Part shown: positions 42,785-51,153 of the stretch, one piece after another | Numbering within the stretch: the stretch's first letter is position 1 | Layout of the letters: each line of letters begins with the position of its first letter | Assembly: GCA_029776225.1 (NCBI GenBank) | Contig: JAKOTR010000054.1 | Coordinates: 241,222 to 305,221 of the forward strand | Source: Acidobacteriota bacterium | GTDB lineage: Bacteria > Acidobacteriota > Terriglobia > Bryobacterales > Bryobacteraceae | Length of the DNA: 64,000 nt | Direction: 5' to 3' | Position numbers and translations under genes: made by a program | The notes under the pieces: generated by a model | What the model saw: the letters and a program-made list of their open reading frames with translations, nothing else | Databases searched by the model: none | Told to the model about the DNA's origin: nothing

Positions 42785-44181
42785 AGCGACTGGTTCCCAT
42801 TCTGCCCGCTGCTTTGATTTTCATCGCACAAGGCCAAACCATGGATCTGACGAAACCTCCGAAAACTCCCGATCTACCGGTCTACAAGCTGCCGCCCGTT
42901 TACGAAACCACGCTGCCGAACGGCCTTACCGTGCTGCTGGTCGAGGACCGCCGGTTTCCGCTCGTGACGGCGCGCCTCGGCTTTCAGGCGGGCTCGAAAT
43001 ATGATCCGAAGGAACTGGCCGGCCTCTCGGAAAGCACCGCGGCGCTCCTCACCGAGGGCACAACGAACCGCACCTCGCGGCAAATTGCCGAAGAAGTTGC
43101 GAGCATCGGAGGCGCGCTCCGCGGCGATTCCTCCGCCGATTCGCTCGTGGTGGCCGGCAACGCGCTGGCCGAGAATTTCGCGAAGCTCCTGAACCTTCTC
43201 GCCGATGTGGCGCGCAACGCGAATTTTCCCGAGGAAGAAGTGGAACTGCGCAAGCAGAACCGCAAGCAGGAGCTGCTGGCCCAGCGGTCGGAGGCCTCGT
43301 TCCTCGCCGACGAAAAATTCGCCGAGATTCTTTTCAGCCCGCACCCCTACGCCCGCCAGGACCCCACGCCGGAATCCATCGACCGGTTGAACCGCGAAGC
43401 GCTAGTGAGTTTTCGCGACCGCTACCTGATCCCGAACAATGCCGTGCTCGTGCTGCTCGGCGCGATTCCCCCGCGCAAGCAGGCGCTCGAGATGATTCAG
43501 ACCGAGTTCGGTTCCTGGCAGCGGAAGGAGCTGCCCGCAGCGCCCCCTGCATCGTTTCCCGAGCCGCAGCGCACCATCGTGCTGGTGGATCGCCCCGGCT
43601 CGGTGCAGGCCGACCTCCGCATCGGGCGCCTCGCCGTTACCCGCAGCCATCCCGATTACTTCCCGCTGCTCGTCGGCAACACCATCCTCGGCGGCGGGGC
43701 CAGTTCGCGCATCTTCATGAACATCCGCGAAAAGAAGGGCTTCGCCTACGACGCCCGCTCGACGGCCTTGCCGCTCAAGGACGCGGGCACTTTTGCCGCC
43801 ATAACGCAGGTGCGCAACGAAGTGCTCACTCCTGCGCTGGAAGCCATTTTCGACGAACTGAAACAGATCGCCGCCGCGCCCGTCTCCGCGGATGAGCTGA
43901 CCACGGCGCAGAACTATCTCAGCGGTGTGTTCGTCATCCGCCTGGAAACGCAGGACGGCCTCGCGGGGCAGCTCGCCGGCACCAAGCTGATGGGCCTGCC
44001 GCTCGATTACCTGGAGAAGTACACGGCTCGCGTGCGCGCCGTCACGCCCGCCCAGATCTCCGCGGTGGCGGCCAAATACATACACCCCGACAAGGCTTCC
44101 ATCGTCGTCGTCGGCGACGCATCCCAGATCGCGAAGCAGCTTGAACGGTTCGGAAAGGTGACAATCGAACAAGCCAAATGA
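42781..44181 (+). CDS. M16-family partner subunit without a zinc site (pair A)
   Basis: 466 residues with an N-terminal signal. The segment aligned with the zinc motif reads LAGLSESTAALL, with no HxxEH, and the rest keeps the M16 fold (GGGASSRIFMNIREKKGFAYDARS, DAGTFAAITQVRNE). It is the structural, non-catalytic subunit of a heterodimer with the gene upstream. It begins with a GTG overlapping that gene's stop, and its own stop overlaps the NUDIX gene (ATGA), so all three genes are coupled. Confidence 0.88.
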   Translation: MKRLVPILPAALIFIAQGQTMDLTKPPKTPDLPVYKLPPVYETTLPNGLTVLLVEDRRFPLVTARLGFQAGSKYDPKELAGLSESTAALLTEGTTNRTSRQIAEEVASIGGALRGDSSADSLVVAGNALAENFAKLLNLLADVARNANFPEEEVELRKQNRKQELLAQRSEASFLADEKFAEILFSPHPYARQDPTPESIDRLNREALVSFRDRYLIPNNAVLVLLGAIPPRKQALEMIQTEFGSWQRKELPAAPPASFPEPQRTIVLVDRPGSVQADLRIGRLAVTRSHPDYFPLLVGNTILGGGASSRIFMNIREKKGFAYDARSTALPLKDAGTFAAITQVRNEVLTPALEAIFDELKQIAAAPVSADELTTAQNYLSGVFVIRLETQDGLAGQLAGTKLMGLPLDYLEKYTARVRAVTPAQISAVAAKYIHPDKASIVVVGDASQIAKQLERFGKVTIEQAK

Positions 44182-44699
44182 AGTTGATCAGCTCCCGTGT
44201 TTGCTACAAGAGTTCCATCTTTACGGTTACGGAGGACCGGGCGGTCGATCCCTCGGGATTCGAGATCCGCCGCGCCATCGTGCGGCACGGCGGCTCCGCG
44301 GTCATGATGCCGGTGGACGGAAGGAGGCGCGTCCTGCTCGTGCGCCAGTACCGGCTGCCGGCGAAGGCCTCGCTGTGGGAGCTGCCCGCCGGCCGGATCG
44401 ATCCCGGCGAAACTCCGCTCGCCGCCGCCAAACGCGAACTGGCCGAGGAAACCGGCTACCGCGCCCGCACGTGGAAGAAGCTGCTCAGTTTTTACGTCAG
44501 CCCCGGCTACGTTTCCGAGAAGATGACGATCTACCTGGCGATGGATCTCATCGAGGGCGAGGCCCAGCCCATGGACGACGAAAAAATCGAGACTCGCTGG
44601 TTCACTTCCGCCGAGCTCGACCGCAAGATTTGCTCGGGGACGATCATGGATGCCAAGACAATAGCCGGGTATCTCGCCTGGAAGCGGTACGTATCCTGA
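44178..44699 (+). CDS. NUDIX hydrolase, ADP-ribose pyrophosphatase type
   Basis: 173-residue cytoplasmic phosphohydrolase. The Nudix box is intact (GRIDPGETPLAAAKRELAEE, then TGY). The N-terminal IVRHGGSAVMMPVDG and the later FYVSPGYVSEKMTIYLA match the ADP-ribose/ADP-sugar branch. The start overlaps the stop of the preceding M16 subunit (ATGA). It is only 1 bp from the convergent M16 gene on the other strand, so it is tightly sandwiched between two peptidase pairs. Confidence 0.88.
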   Translation: MKLISSRVCYKSSIFTVTEDRAVDPSGFEIRRAIVRHGGSAVMMPVDGRRRVLLVRQYRLPAKASLWELPAGRIDPGETPLAAAKRELAEETGYRARTWKKLLSFYVSPGYVSEKMTIYLAMDLIEGEAQPMDDEKIETRWFTSAELDRKICSGTIMDAKTIAGYLAWKRYVS

Positions 44700-44700
44700 A

Positions 44701-46179
44701 TCAGAAAACCTGTTCGACCGGAATGATCGTTACCGCTTCCGGACGTACGTCGATCTTCCAGCGCTCGACGATCTTATCTTCTTCAAGTATCTCCTTGGGC
44801 TTCGGCGATACGTAAGTTACAGGCGACGGCTCGCCGGATACTAACTGCTTCTTGAGTCCGGCGGCGTCCTTTGCCACCGCTACTATGTCGAGATCGGTGG
44901 TGCGGAGATGCTTGCGAATGGCGCGGTTCACGTCCTCGCGCGTCAATTTCGCCAGGCTGGTTTTCACATAAGTGGCGTAATCCCCAATTCCGTAGAACCG
45001 GCTGTCAATCGCGTATCCCAGCTCGGCGTTCTTCGTCTTCATGAGCAGATTGACGTACTTAGTCAGGAAGGTGCGCGTGCGCTCGAAGTCTTCCTCGGAG
45101 ATGCCCTCTTTGATGAACTTATCAAGCTGGTAAAGAGCGAGGCGCAGCGCGAAATGTGCGTTGGCCGGTTCCACCGGGCGGATCCAGATCTGGAAAATCT
45201 GCTGGCGCCGCGCCAGGTTCGGATCGGGCTCGAACTGAAACATCCCTCTCGGGAAATACTCGATATAAGCGTAGTCGCCGTAATTGAGGCCGCGCGCCTG
45301 ACGCATCCGCTCAAAGAGCAGACCGCCGCTCATGCGGTGTTGCCCGAGGTACGACTGCGCAACCAGGAGCGCCGGATAGTCGGGATCTCCGCGCTTGACG
45401 CTGATCGGGAAGCCGATCGAGTACGCCACCGAGCGCGTGTCCTTCTCCACGATGGTGACGCGAACGCCCTTCGGCGGCCGCGGCTCGGGCAGCCGGACAG
45501 CCTTTGGCGGACCGGCGGGGAGCTTCGAAAAATCGGACACGACCTGCTTCGGAAACGAGTCCGGATAGCCGCCAGCCAGGCCGATAATCAGGTTTGACCG
45601 CGTAAAGTTCGCGCGGTAGAAGGCCTGCAAATCGGCGATCGTCATCTTCTGGAGCGAGGCTATGGTTCCGGTGTTTTCGTGGCCGTACGGGTGCCCCGCG
45701 TAGATTCGCGTGTAGAGCACTTCCTTGCCGAGTTCCTCGTCGTTGTTTCCGCGAAGCGTGACCTTGAGGTAGTTCACCGCGTCGTCACGCAGCCGCTCGA
45801 AATCCTCCTTGCGCCAGCCGGGCGAAAGCAGCATGTCGCGGAAGATCTTGTAGTACGCCTGGAGGTTGTCCACGTGCGTGGTTCCGGAGAAGGTGATCAT
45901 CTCCTTATCCACCTGCCGGGAAACCGAGGCAGCCATCGGAAACAAAGCGTCCACGATTTGTTTGTAGGTCATGTCGCGGGTGCCGGCCTCGGCCATCATG
46001 GCGGCGGTAAGCGCGGCGGCGCCCTCCTTGCCAGCGGGATCCGACGCCGATCCGGTGAGGAACACGAAACGGAAGGTGACCAGCGGGCTCTTGCCGGGCA
46101 TCGTCACCAGTTGCGGCCCGGAGGCGCCCCACAGGCTTGCGGATGCCAGTAACACAGCCGGGATCAAAGCGGTTCTCAT
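44701..46179 (-). CDS. M16-family partner subunit without a zinc site (pair B)
   Basis: 492 residues with a signal peptide (MRTALIPAVLLASASLWGAS). The zinc motif is absent (KEGAAALTAAMMAEAG at the corresponding position), and the remaining M16 pattern (GHPYGHENTGTIASLQKMTIADLQAFYRANF; GGYPDSFPKQV) is clear. It is the structural partner of the active subunit encoded directly upstream with a 4-bp overlap. It is a paralogue of the other inactive subunit but quite diverged. Confidence 0.88.
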   Translation of the reverse strand: MRTALIPAVLLASASLWGASGPQLVTMPGKSPLVTFRFVFLTGSASDPAGKEGAAALTAAMMAEAGTRDMTYKQIVDALFPMAASVSRQVDKEMITFSGTTHVDNLQAYYKIFRDMLLSPGWRKEDFERLRDDAVNYLKVTLRGNNDEELGKEVLYTRIYAGHPYGHENTGTIASLQKMTIADLQAFYRANFTRSNLIIGLAGGYPDSFPKQVVSDFSKLPAGPPKAVRLPEPRPPKGVRVTIVEKDTRSVAYSIGFPISVKRGDPDYPALLVAQSYLGQHRMSGGLLFERMRQARGLNYGDYAYIEYFPRGMFQFEPDPNLARRQQIFQIWIRPVEPANAHFALRLALYQLDKFIKEGISEEDFERTRTFLTKYVNLLMKTKNAELGYAIDSRFYGIGDYATYVKTSLAKLTREDVNRAIRKHLRTTDLDIVAVAKDAAGLKKQLVSGEPSPVTYVSPKPKEILEEDKIVERWKIDVRPEAVTIIPVEQVF

Positions 46180-47510
46180 TGTGCGTTGCCTCCGGTAAGA
46201 GTCACGATGGTTCGGTTATTCTCGTTGAAATATTTCTTCGCGACGGCCTGTATGTCCTCCGGAGTGATGCTGTCGTACACCGCGTAGAGCCGGTTAATCG
46301 TCTCCGGCGTGCGGCGGAGCGCGACGTACCGCGCCACGATGCTCGCTATGGCCTCGCTGTTGTTCATTGCCAGCGCGAAGGAGTAGCGGAGGTGTTTTTT
46401 CACCTTGTCCAGCCGCTCCGGGTCCACCGGCTTATCCTTGAATTCGGCCAATGTCGTCAAGATGTCGTCGCGGACCGAATCCAGGTCGGCGGGCTTTTTC
46501 ACGCGCGCCAGGACGGTGAACAGGTAGGGATCGACGCGGTCGGGAGTGTCGGCGCCGAAGACGTCCACCTTCTGCTCCTGGATGACCAGTTTCTGGTAGA
46601 GATCCGAGCTTTCCGAAAAGCCGAGGAAGGAGATGAGGTCCAGCGCCGGCTGGTCCTTCTGTTGATCTGAGTAAGCCGGGCCGCGGTGCGCGATGGCAAT
46701 CCAGGGAAGCGTCTCAGTAGGCCACTGTATGTGATTCTTGCGCGGACCCTGCTGTGCGGGTTCGGCGGGAATCTCCGGACGGTAGCTGCCCCGCTTCCAT
46801 GCTCCCCAGTATTTTTCGACCAGCGCGCGCGCCGTTGCGGGATTCACGTCTCCCGCCAGAATTGTGGTGGTGTACTCGGGCCGGTAATACCGGTCGAAAA
46901 ACAGGCGGCTGTACTCGTACTGGTTGGGCATGTCCTCGATGTCTTTGAGGAAGCCCATGGTGGTGTGCTTGTACGTGTGCCGGTCGAACGCCGTATCGCG
47001 CAGCACTTCATACAGCTTGGAAGCCGGGTTAGCCGAGTTCTTGTTGTATTCACCGAGCACCGCCCGCGTCTCCGTCTTAAAGTCCTCCTCGGAGTAGGAC
47101 AGGTTCTGGAAGCGGTCCGCCTCCATGCCCAGAATCGTTTCGAGGTCTTCCTTGGAGAAGGTGGTGTGGTAGGCCGTGTGATCGTCGGTGGTATATGCGT
47201 TCGACGCCGCGCCGGCCTTTTGCAGAGTGGCTTCGTACTTCGCGGGCGGATACGTGGGGGTGCCGCGAAACATCATGTGCTCGAACAGGTGGGCGAAGCC
47301 GCTCTTTCCGGGCTCGACCTCATTGCGCGAGCCGGCCTGCACCACGATGTAGAGCGAGACGACGTTGGGATAGTCGGTCGGAATCGTGATCAGCCGGAGT
47401 CCGTTCGGAAAATCGTGCTGATCGTATTCGTAGGGAAACACTTTTTGGGCAGCGGGAGCGGAAAATGCCGCGACACAGCCCAAGAGAACCAGGGCGATCG
47501 CTGGGACCAT
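46176..47510 (-). CDS. M16 zinc peptidase, active subunit (pair B)
   Basis: 444 residues, signal peptide (MVPAIALVLLGCVAAFSAPA). The zinc motif is intact (H74-L-F-E77-H78). Domain order and partner arrangement copy pair A. A TAGAAT element ends 8 nt before the ATG with no ribosome site between, suggesting a leaderless transcript. Pair A and pair B converge around the NUDIX gene, so a duplicated periplasmic peptidase system is likely. Confidence 0.88.
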   Translation of the reverse strand: MVPAIALVLLGCVAAFSAPAAQKVFPYEYDQHDFPNGLRLITIPTDYPNVVSLYIVVQAGSRNEVEPGKSGFAHLFEHMMFRGTPTYPPAKYEATLQKAGAASNAYTTDDHTAYHTTFSKEDLETILGMEADRFQNLSYSEEDFKTETRAVLGEYNKNSANPASKLYEVLRDTAFDRHTYKHTTMGFLKDIEDMPNQYEYSRLFFDRYYRPEYTTTILAGDVNPATARALVEKYWGAWKRGSYRPEIPAEPAQQGPRKNHIQWPTETLPWIAIAHRGPAYSDQQKDQPALDLISFLGFSESSDLYQKLVIQEQKVDVFGADTPDRVDPYLFTVLARVKKPADLDSVRDDILTTLAEFKDKPVDPERLDKVKKHLRYSFALAMNNSEAIASIVARYVALRRTPETINRLYAVYDSITPEDIQAVAKKYFNENNRTIVTLTGGNAQ

Positions 47511-47532
47511 ATTTACTTATTCTAGTGCGCCT

Positions 47533-48942
47533 TCAGCTCTGACCATTGCTCCGTGCCAGCGGAGCGGAGGGAAACGGCCCGCGCGCTTCTTCGAGCCGCA
47601 CGGCGACTTCGAGAATCGTTTCTTCTTCGAACGGCCGGCCGATCAGTTGAACGCCCACCGGCAGTCCCTCGGCGGTCACGTCGAACGGGATCACCATCGA
47701 CGGCAGGCCGAGCAGGTTGACGAACGTCAGCGGCGCCATCGCTTCAAACAGGCTGATGTTCCTCTCCGGCGCCGGCCAACAACGTTCGCGGTGACGGAAC
47801 GCGGTCACTCCCGAAACGGGCGCGAGGATCACCGGAAACTCGCGCATCTGGCGCAGCAGCGCGGCTCGCATCGCGTCGCGCGCAGCCAGATTTTCGATCA
47901 CCTGCTGCATGGTCGGCTCAGGCTCTTCGAGCGCGCGGTTCATGAACTCGACTCCGCTCCAATGCGTCTCCTGCTCGCGGCCCGCGATCATCTTCTTGAT
48001 GAACGGCGCAGGCACGCGGCTGAAGAAGAACCACCAGAGGTCGGGGGCGCGCTCGATGCCGCGGGGGCGGAACGGTTGTTCGACGGCAAACCCGGCCTGC
48101 TGCGCGATGCGGGCGGCCTTCTCAACCGCCGCTGCGATCCCGGGCTGCACGGGGACGTCGCAAAATTGTGGCATCAGGCCAATCCGCAATCCGCCGAGGT
48201 CCGGCTTGCGCAGCGGTACCGGCGCGGAAAACGGGTCCTGGTCGTCATGACCGGCGGTGATTTCAAACAGCAGGCGCACATCTTCGGCTGTGCGCGCCAT
48301 CGGCCCGCCGACTCCGAGCAGCCCGCCCGGATGGTTGATCAGTGGGAAATGGCCGGAGGCCGGAACGCGCCCCGGCGTGGGCTTCAAACCCGCGATGCCG
48401 CTGAAGTGCGCGGGCAGGCGGATCGATCCGCCGCCGTCGCTACCCATGCCGCCCGGCGAGCAGAACGACGCGATGGCTGCCGCCTCGCCTCCGCTCGATC
48501 CGCCTGGCGTGCGCTCAAGATCCCAGGGGTTATTCGTACGCCCTATGACGTGGTTATCGGTCTCATAGTTGTAAAGAAATTCCGGGCAGTTCGTCTTGCC
48601 GAGCACGATGGCGCCGGCCGAGCGCAGGCGCGCCACCGATGTGGCGTCTTCACTCGCGCGGTGGCCGAGGCGCAGACGGCTTCCGCAGAGTGTGGGTTTG
48701 TCCTTAACGTCGAAGCAATCCTTGATAGTGACCGGAACGCCGTGAAGACGGCCGCGCTCGCGTGCGCTTTCCGCGGCCTTCGCAGCCGCCCGCGCCTCAT
48801 CCGCGAACACGGAGACAAAAGCGTTCAGTCGAGGATTCAGCCGCTCGATCTGCGCCAGATGCGCTTCCACGAGTTCGGTCGGCGAGATCTCTCCGGCGCG
48901 CGCCGCCTCGGCCATGCGGCATAACGACATTTGGTTCAACAT
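47533..48942 (-). CDS. Amidase-signature family enzyme
   Basis: 469 residues with the full amidase-signature Ser-cisSer-Lys triad: Lys in PVTIKDCFDV (about residue 75), the second Ser in GSDGGGSIRLPA, and the nucleophile Ser in GGSSGGEAAA. This is the AS family that hydrolyses amides, like GatA, but it lies outside a gatCAB cluster and has no C-terminal GatA features. It is divergent from the molybdopterin operon across 44 bp. The substrate is unknown; a secreted form is unlikely because no signal is present. Confidence 0.88.
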   Translation of the reverse strand: MLNQMSLCRMAEAARAGEISPTELVEAHLAQIERLNPRLNAFVSVFADEARAAAKAAESARERGRLHGVPVTIKDCFDVKDKPTLCGSRLRLGHRASEDATSVARLRSAGAIVLGKTNCPEFLYNYETDNHVIGRTNNPWDLERTPGGSSGGEAAAIASFCSPGGMGSDGGGSIRLPAHFSGIAGLKPTPGRVPASGHFPLINHPGGLLGVGGPMARTAEDVRLLFEITAGHDDQDPFSAPVPLRKPDLGGLRIGLMPQFCDVPVQPGIAAAVEKAARIAQQAGFAVEQPFRPRGIERAPDLWWFFFSRVPAPFIKKMIAGREQETHWSGVEFMNRALEEPEPTMQQVIENLAARDAMRAALLRQMREFPVILAPVSGVTAFRHRERCWPAPERNISLFEAMAPLTFVNLLGLPSMVIPFDVTAEGLPVGVQLIGRPFEEETILEVAVRLEEARGPFPSAPLARSNGQS

Positions 48943-48986
48943 GGCGATGTCTCTCGTTCATTGTAAGCGTCGGTTAGAATTACCTC

Positions 48987-50168
48987 GTGGCCACGTTGAG
49001 TTTCCGGGATGCACGGCAATGTGTGATTGAGACGGTCCGTCCGGCGGCAGGCATCGAGGAAGTGAGGCTAGAAGACGCCTGCGGCCGCGTGCTGGCCGAA
49101 CCCATTTTGGCCGACCGCGATTATCCCGCGACTGCGCGATCTCTCCGCGACGGTTTCGCGGTGCGCTCCGAAGACACACCGGGACGGTTGCGCGTCACCG
49201 GCGAGGTGGCCGCCGGCGCGGTGTTCGCCGGTAATGTGAAGCGCGGCGAGGCGGTGGAGATCATGACCGGCGCGCCGGTGCCGCACAGCGCCGACGCCGT
49301 GGTGATGGTCGAGCATACGAAGCGCGACGGCGAGTTCGTTTCCGTTCCGGCGGCCAAAGCGGGCCAGTTCGTCAATCCACAGGGAAGCGAGGCGCGCGCC
49401 GGAGCGCAACTGCTCCCGCCGGGCAGCCGCCTCGGCTATGCCGAAATCGCCATGCTGGCTGCGGTGGGCAAGACCTCCGTGCACGTCTACAAACAGCCGC
49501 GCGTGGCAGTGCTGGCGACGGGAGACGAAATCGTCGAGATTTCCGATCAGCCGCTCGCTCACCAGGTTCGCAACTCCAACGCGTATTCGCTTGCGGCGCA
49601 GGTACGCACCGCGGGTGGCATCGCCGAAATTCTCCCTGTGGCGCGCGATACGGAGGCGTCGACACGCGCACTGATCGAGCAAGGGCTGGCGTTCGACCTG
49701 CTGCTGATTTCGGGCGGCGTCTCGGCGGGCAAGCACGACCTCGTCGAGCGCGTGCTCGCCGGTCTCGGCGCCGAATTCTTTTTCGATCGTGTGCTGATCC
49801 AGCCGGGACAGCCGCTGGTGTTCGGGCGGGCGCGGGGCACGTTCTTCTTCGGACTGCCGGGCAATCCGGCCTCGACGATGGTGACGTTCGAACTGTTTGC
49901 GCGCGCCGGAATCGAACTGCTCGGAGGCCGGCGCGAGGTCCGGCTGCCGTTCGCGCTCGCACGCCTGGCGGCGCCGTTCCGGCACAAGCCGGGGCTGACA
50001 CGGTTCCTGCCCGCGCGATTGAGCGATGACGGCAGCGAAGTGACTCCGGAACCGTGGCACGGATCGAGCGACATCCCGGCCATGGCGCGCGCGAATGCAC
50101 TGCTTGTCGCCGAGGCCGAAAGGGAAAGCTGGGAGGCAGGGGACCTCATCCGGGTGCTGATCAAATGA
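48987..50168 (+). CDS. moeA: Molybdopterin molybdenumtransferase MoeA
   Basis: 393 residues catalysing insertion of molybdate into adenylylated molybdopterin. Seen are DRDYPATARSLRDGFAVRSEDT, EIMTGAPVPHSADAVVMVEH, VAVLATGDEIVEI, and in the MoCF domain SGGVSAGKHDLV and FGLPGNPASTMVTFELF. The start is a GTG; a TAGAAT element ends 7 nt before it. The stop overlaps the ATG of moaC, so moeA, moaC and the mog gene form one coupled operon. Confidence 0.93.
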   Translation: MATLSFRDARQCVIETVRPAAGIEEVRLEDACGRVLAEPILADRDYPATARSLRDGFAVRSEDTPGRLRVTGEVAAGAVFAGNVKRGEAVEIMTGAPVPHSADAVVMVEHTKRDGEFVSVPAAKAGQFVNPQGSEARAGAQLLPPGSRLGYAEIAMLAAVGKTSVHVYKQPRVAVLATGDEIVEISDQPLAHQVRNSNAYSLAAQVRTAGGIAEILPVARDTEASTRALIEQGLAFDLLLISGGVSAGKHDLVERVLAGLGAEFFFDRVLIQPGQPLVFGRARGTFFFGLPGNPASTMVTFELFARAGIELLGGRREVRLPFALARLAAPFRHKPGLTRFLPARLSDDGSEVTPEPWHGSSDIPAMARANALLVAEAERESWEAGDLIRVLIK

Positions 50169-50644
50169 AACGCCTTTCGCATTTCGACGAGAAGGGCGCG
50201 GTGCGCATGGTGGACGTATCGGAGAAGCCCGAAACGGTGCGCACGGCGCGGGCGCAGGCCTTCGTTCGTATGCGGCCTTCCGTGCTGAAGCAGTTGCCGG
50301 AAAACCCCAAGGGCAATCCGCTCGAGATCGCGCGGATCGCGGGCATCGCGGCGGCCAAGCGGACCTCCGAGCTGATCCCGCTATGCCATCCGCTCATGCT
50401 CACGCATGCCGATGTCGAGGTGCGGACGGAGCGGCGCGGAGTGCGGATCGTCGCCAGCGCGACATGCACCGGCCCCACCGGCGTCGAAATGGAGGCGCTC
50501 ACGGCCGCCTGCGTGGCGGCGCTCACGGTTTACGATATGACTAAGGCGCTCGATAAAAGCATCGAGATCCAGGACGTTTACCTGCTCGAAAAAACCGGGG
50601 GCAAAAGCGGCGCATTCCGGCGAACAAGGGCGCAAAAGAAATGA
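50165..50644 (+). CDS. moaC: Cyclic pyranopterin monophosphate synthase MoaC
   Basis: 159 residues. With MoaA it makes the first pterin intermediate of molybdenum cofactor synthesis. The motifs MVDVSEKPETVRTA, AKRTSELIPLCHPL (catalytic region), TGPTGVEMEALTAACVAALTVYDM and KSIEIQDVYLLEKTGGKSG are all present. The longer frame starting in moeA is not used because the ATG at 50165 overlaps the moeA stop and begins the family's N-terminus. Confidence 0.95.
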   Translation: MKRLSHFDEKGAVRMVDVSEKPETVRTARAQAFVRMRPSVLKQLPENPKGNPLEIARIAGIAAAKRTSELIPLCHPLMLTHADVEVRTERRGVRIVASATCTGPTGVEMEALTAACVAALTVYDMTKALDKSIEIQDVYLLEKTGGKSGAFRRTRAQKK

Positions 50645-51141
50645 TCAAAGCTGCGGTGCTGACGATCAGTGATTCGGTGTTCGCGGGCAAGCGGATCGAT
50701 TGCTCGGGACCGGCGGTGCGGGAACGGCTCGAGCGGATGGGCTGGTCCGTGGCGGTGCTCGAAGTAGTGCCGGACGACTTCGAGGCGATCTCCAAACGCC
50801 TCGCCACTCTGGCCGACGGCAACCAGATATCGGCCATCTTCACCACCGGCGGCACGGGCATCGCCGCACGCGACGTTACGCCAGAAGCAACGCGGGCGGT
50901 GCTCGACCGCGAAATACCCGGCCTTGCCGAACTGATGCGCGAGCGCGGGCGGAATTCAACCCCGCTCGCAGCGCTCTCGCGGGGCGTCGCAGGCACGCGC
51001 GGCCAGGTGCTGTTGGTCAATCTGCCGGGCTCGCCGCGAGGAGCGGTGGAATCGCTCGATGCGATTATGGATGTGCTGCCGCACGCGCTCGAATTGCTTC
51101 GCGGAGAGACGGAACACGCCACGGGAGCGCTGCCGGAGTAA
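50641..51141 (+). CDS. mog: Molybdopterin adenylyltransferase (MogA/MoaB family)
   Basis: 166 residues. It adenylates molybdopterin before MoeA inserts the metal. Key segments are VLTISDSVFAGKRIDCSGPAV, IFTTGGTGIAARDVTPEAT and LPGSPRGAVESLDAIMDVLPHALELL. It is the last gene of the moeA-moaC-mog operon (ATGA overlap). The operon lacks moaA, moaD and moaE here. Confidence 0.92.
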   Translation: MIKAAVLTISDSVFAGKRIDCSGPAVRERLERMGWSVAVLEVVPDDFEAISKRLATLADGNQISAIFTTGGTGIAARDVTPEATRAVLDREIPGLAELMRERGRNSTPLAALSRGVAGTRGQVLLVNLPGSPRGAVESLDAIMDVLPHALELLRGETEHATGALPE

Positions 51142-51153
51142 GGACTCCCGCTT

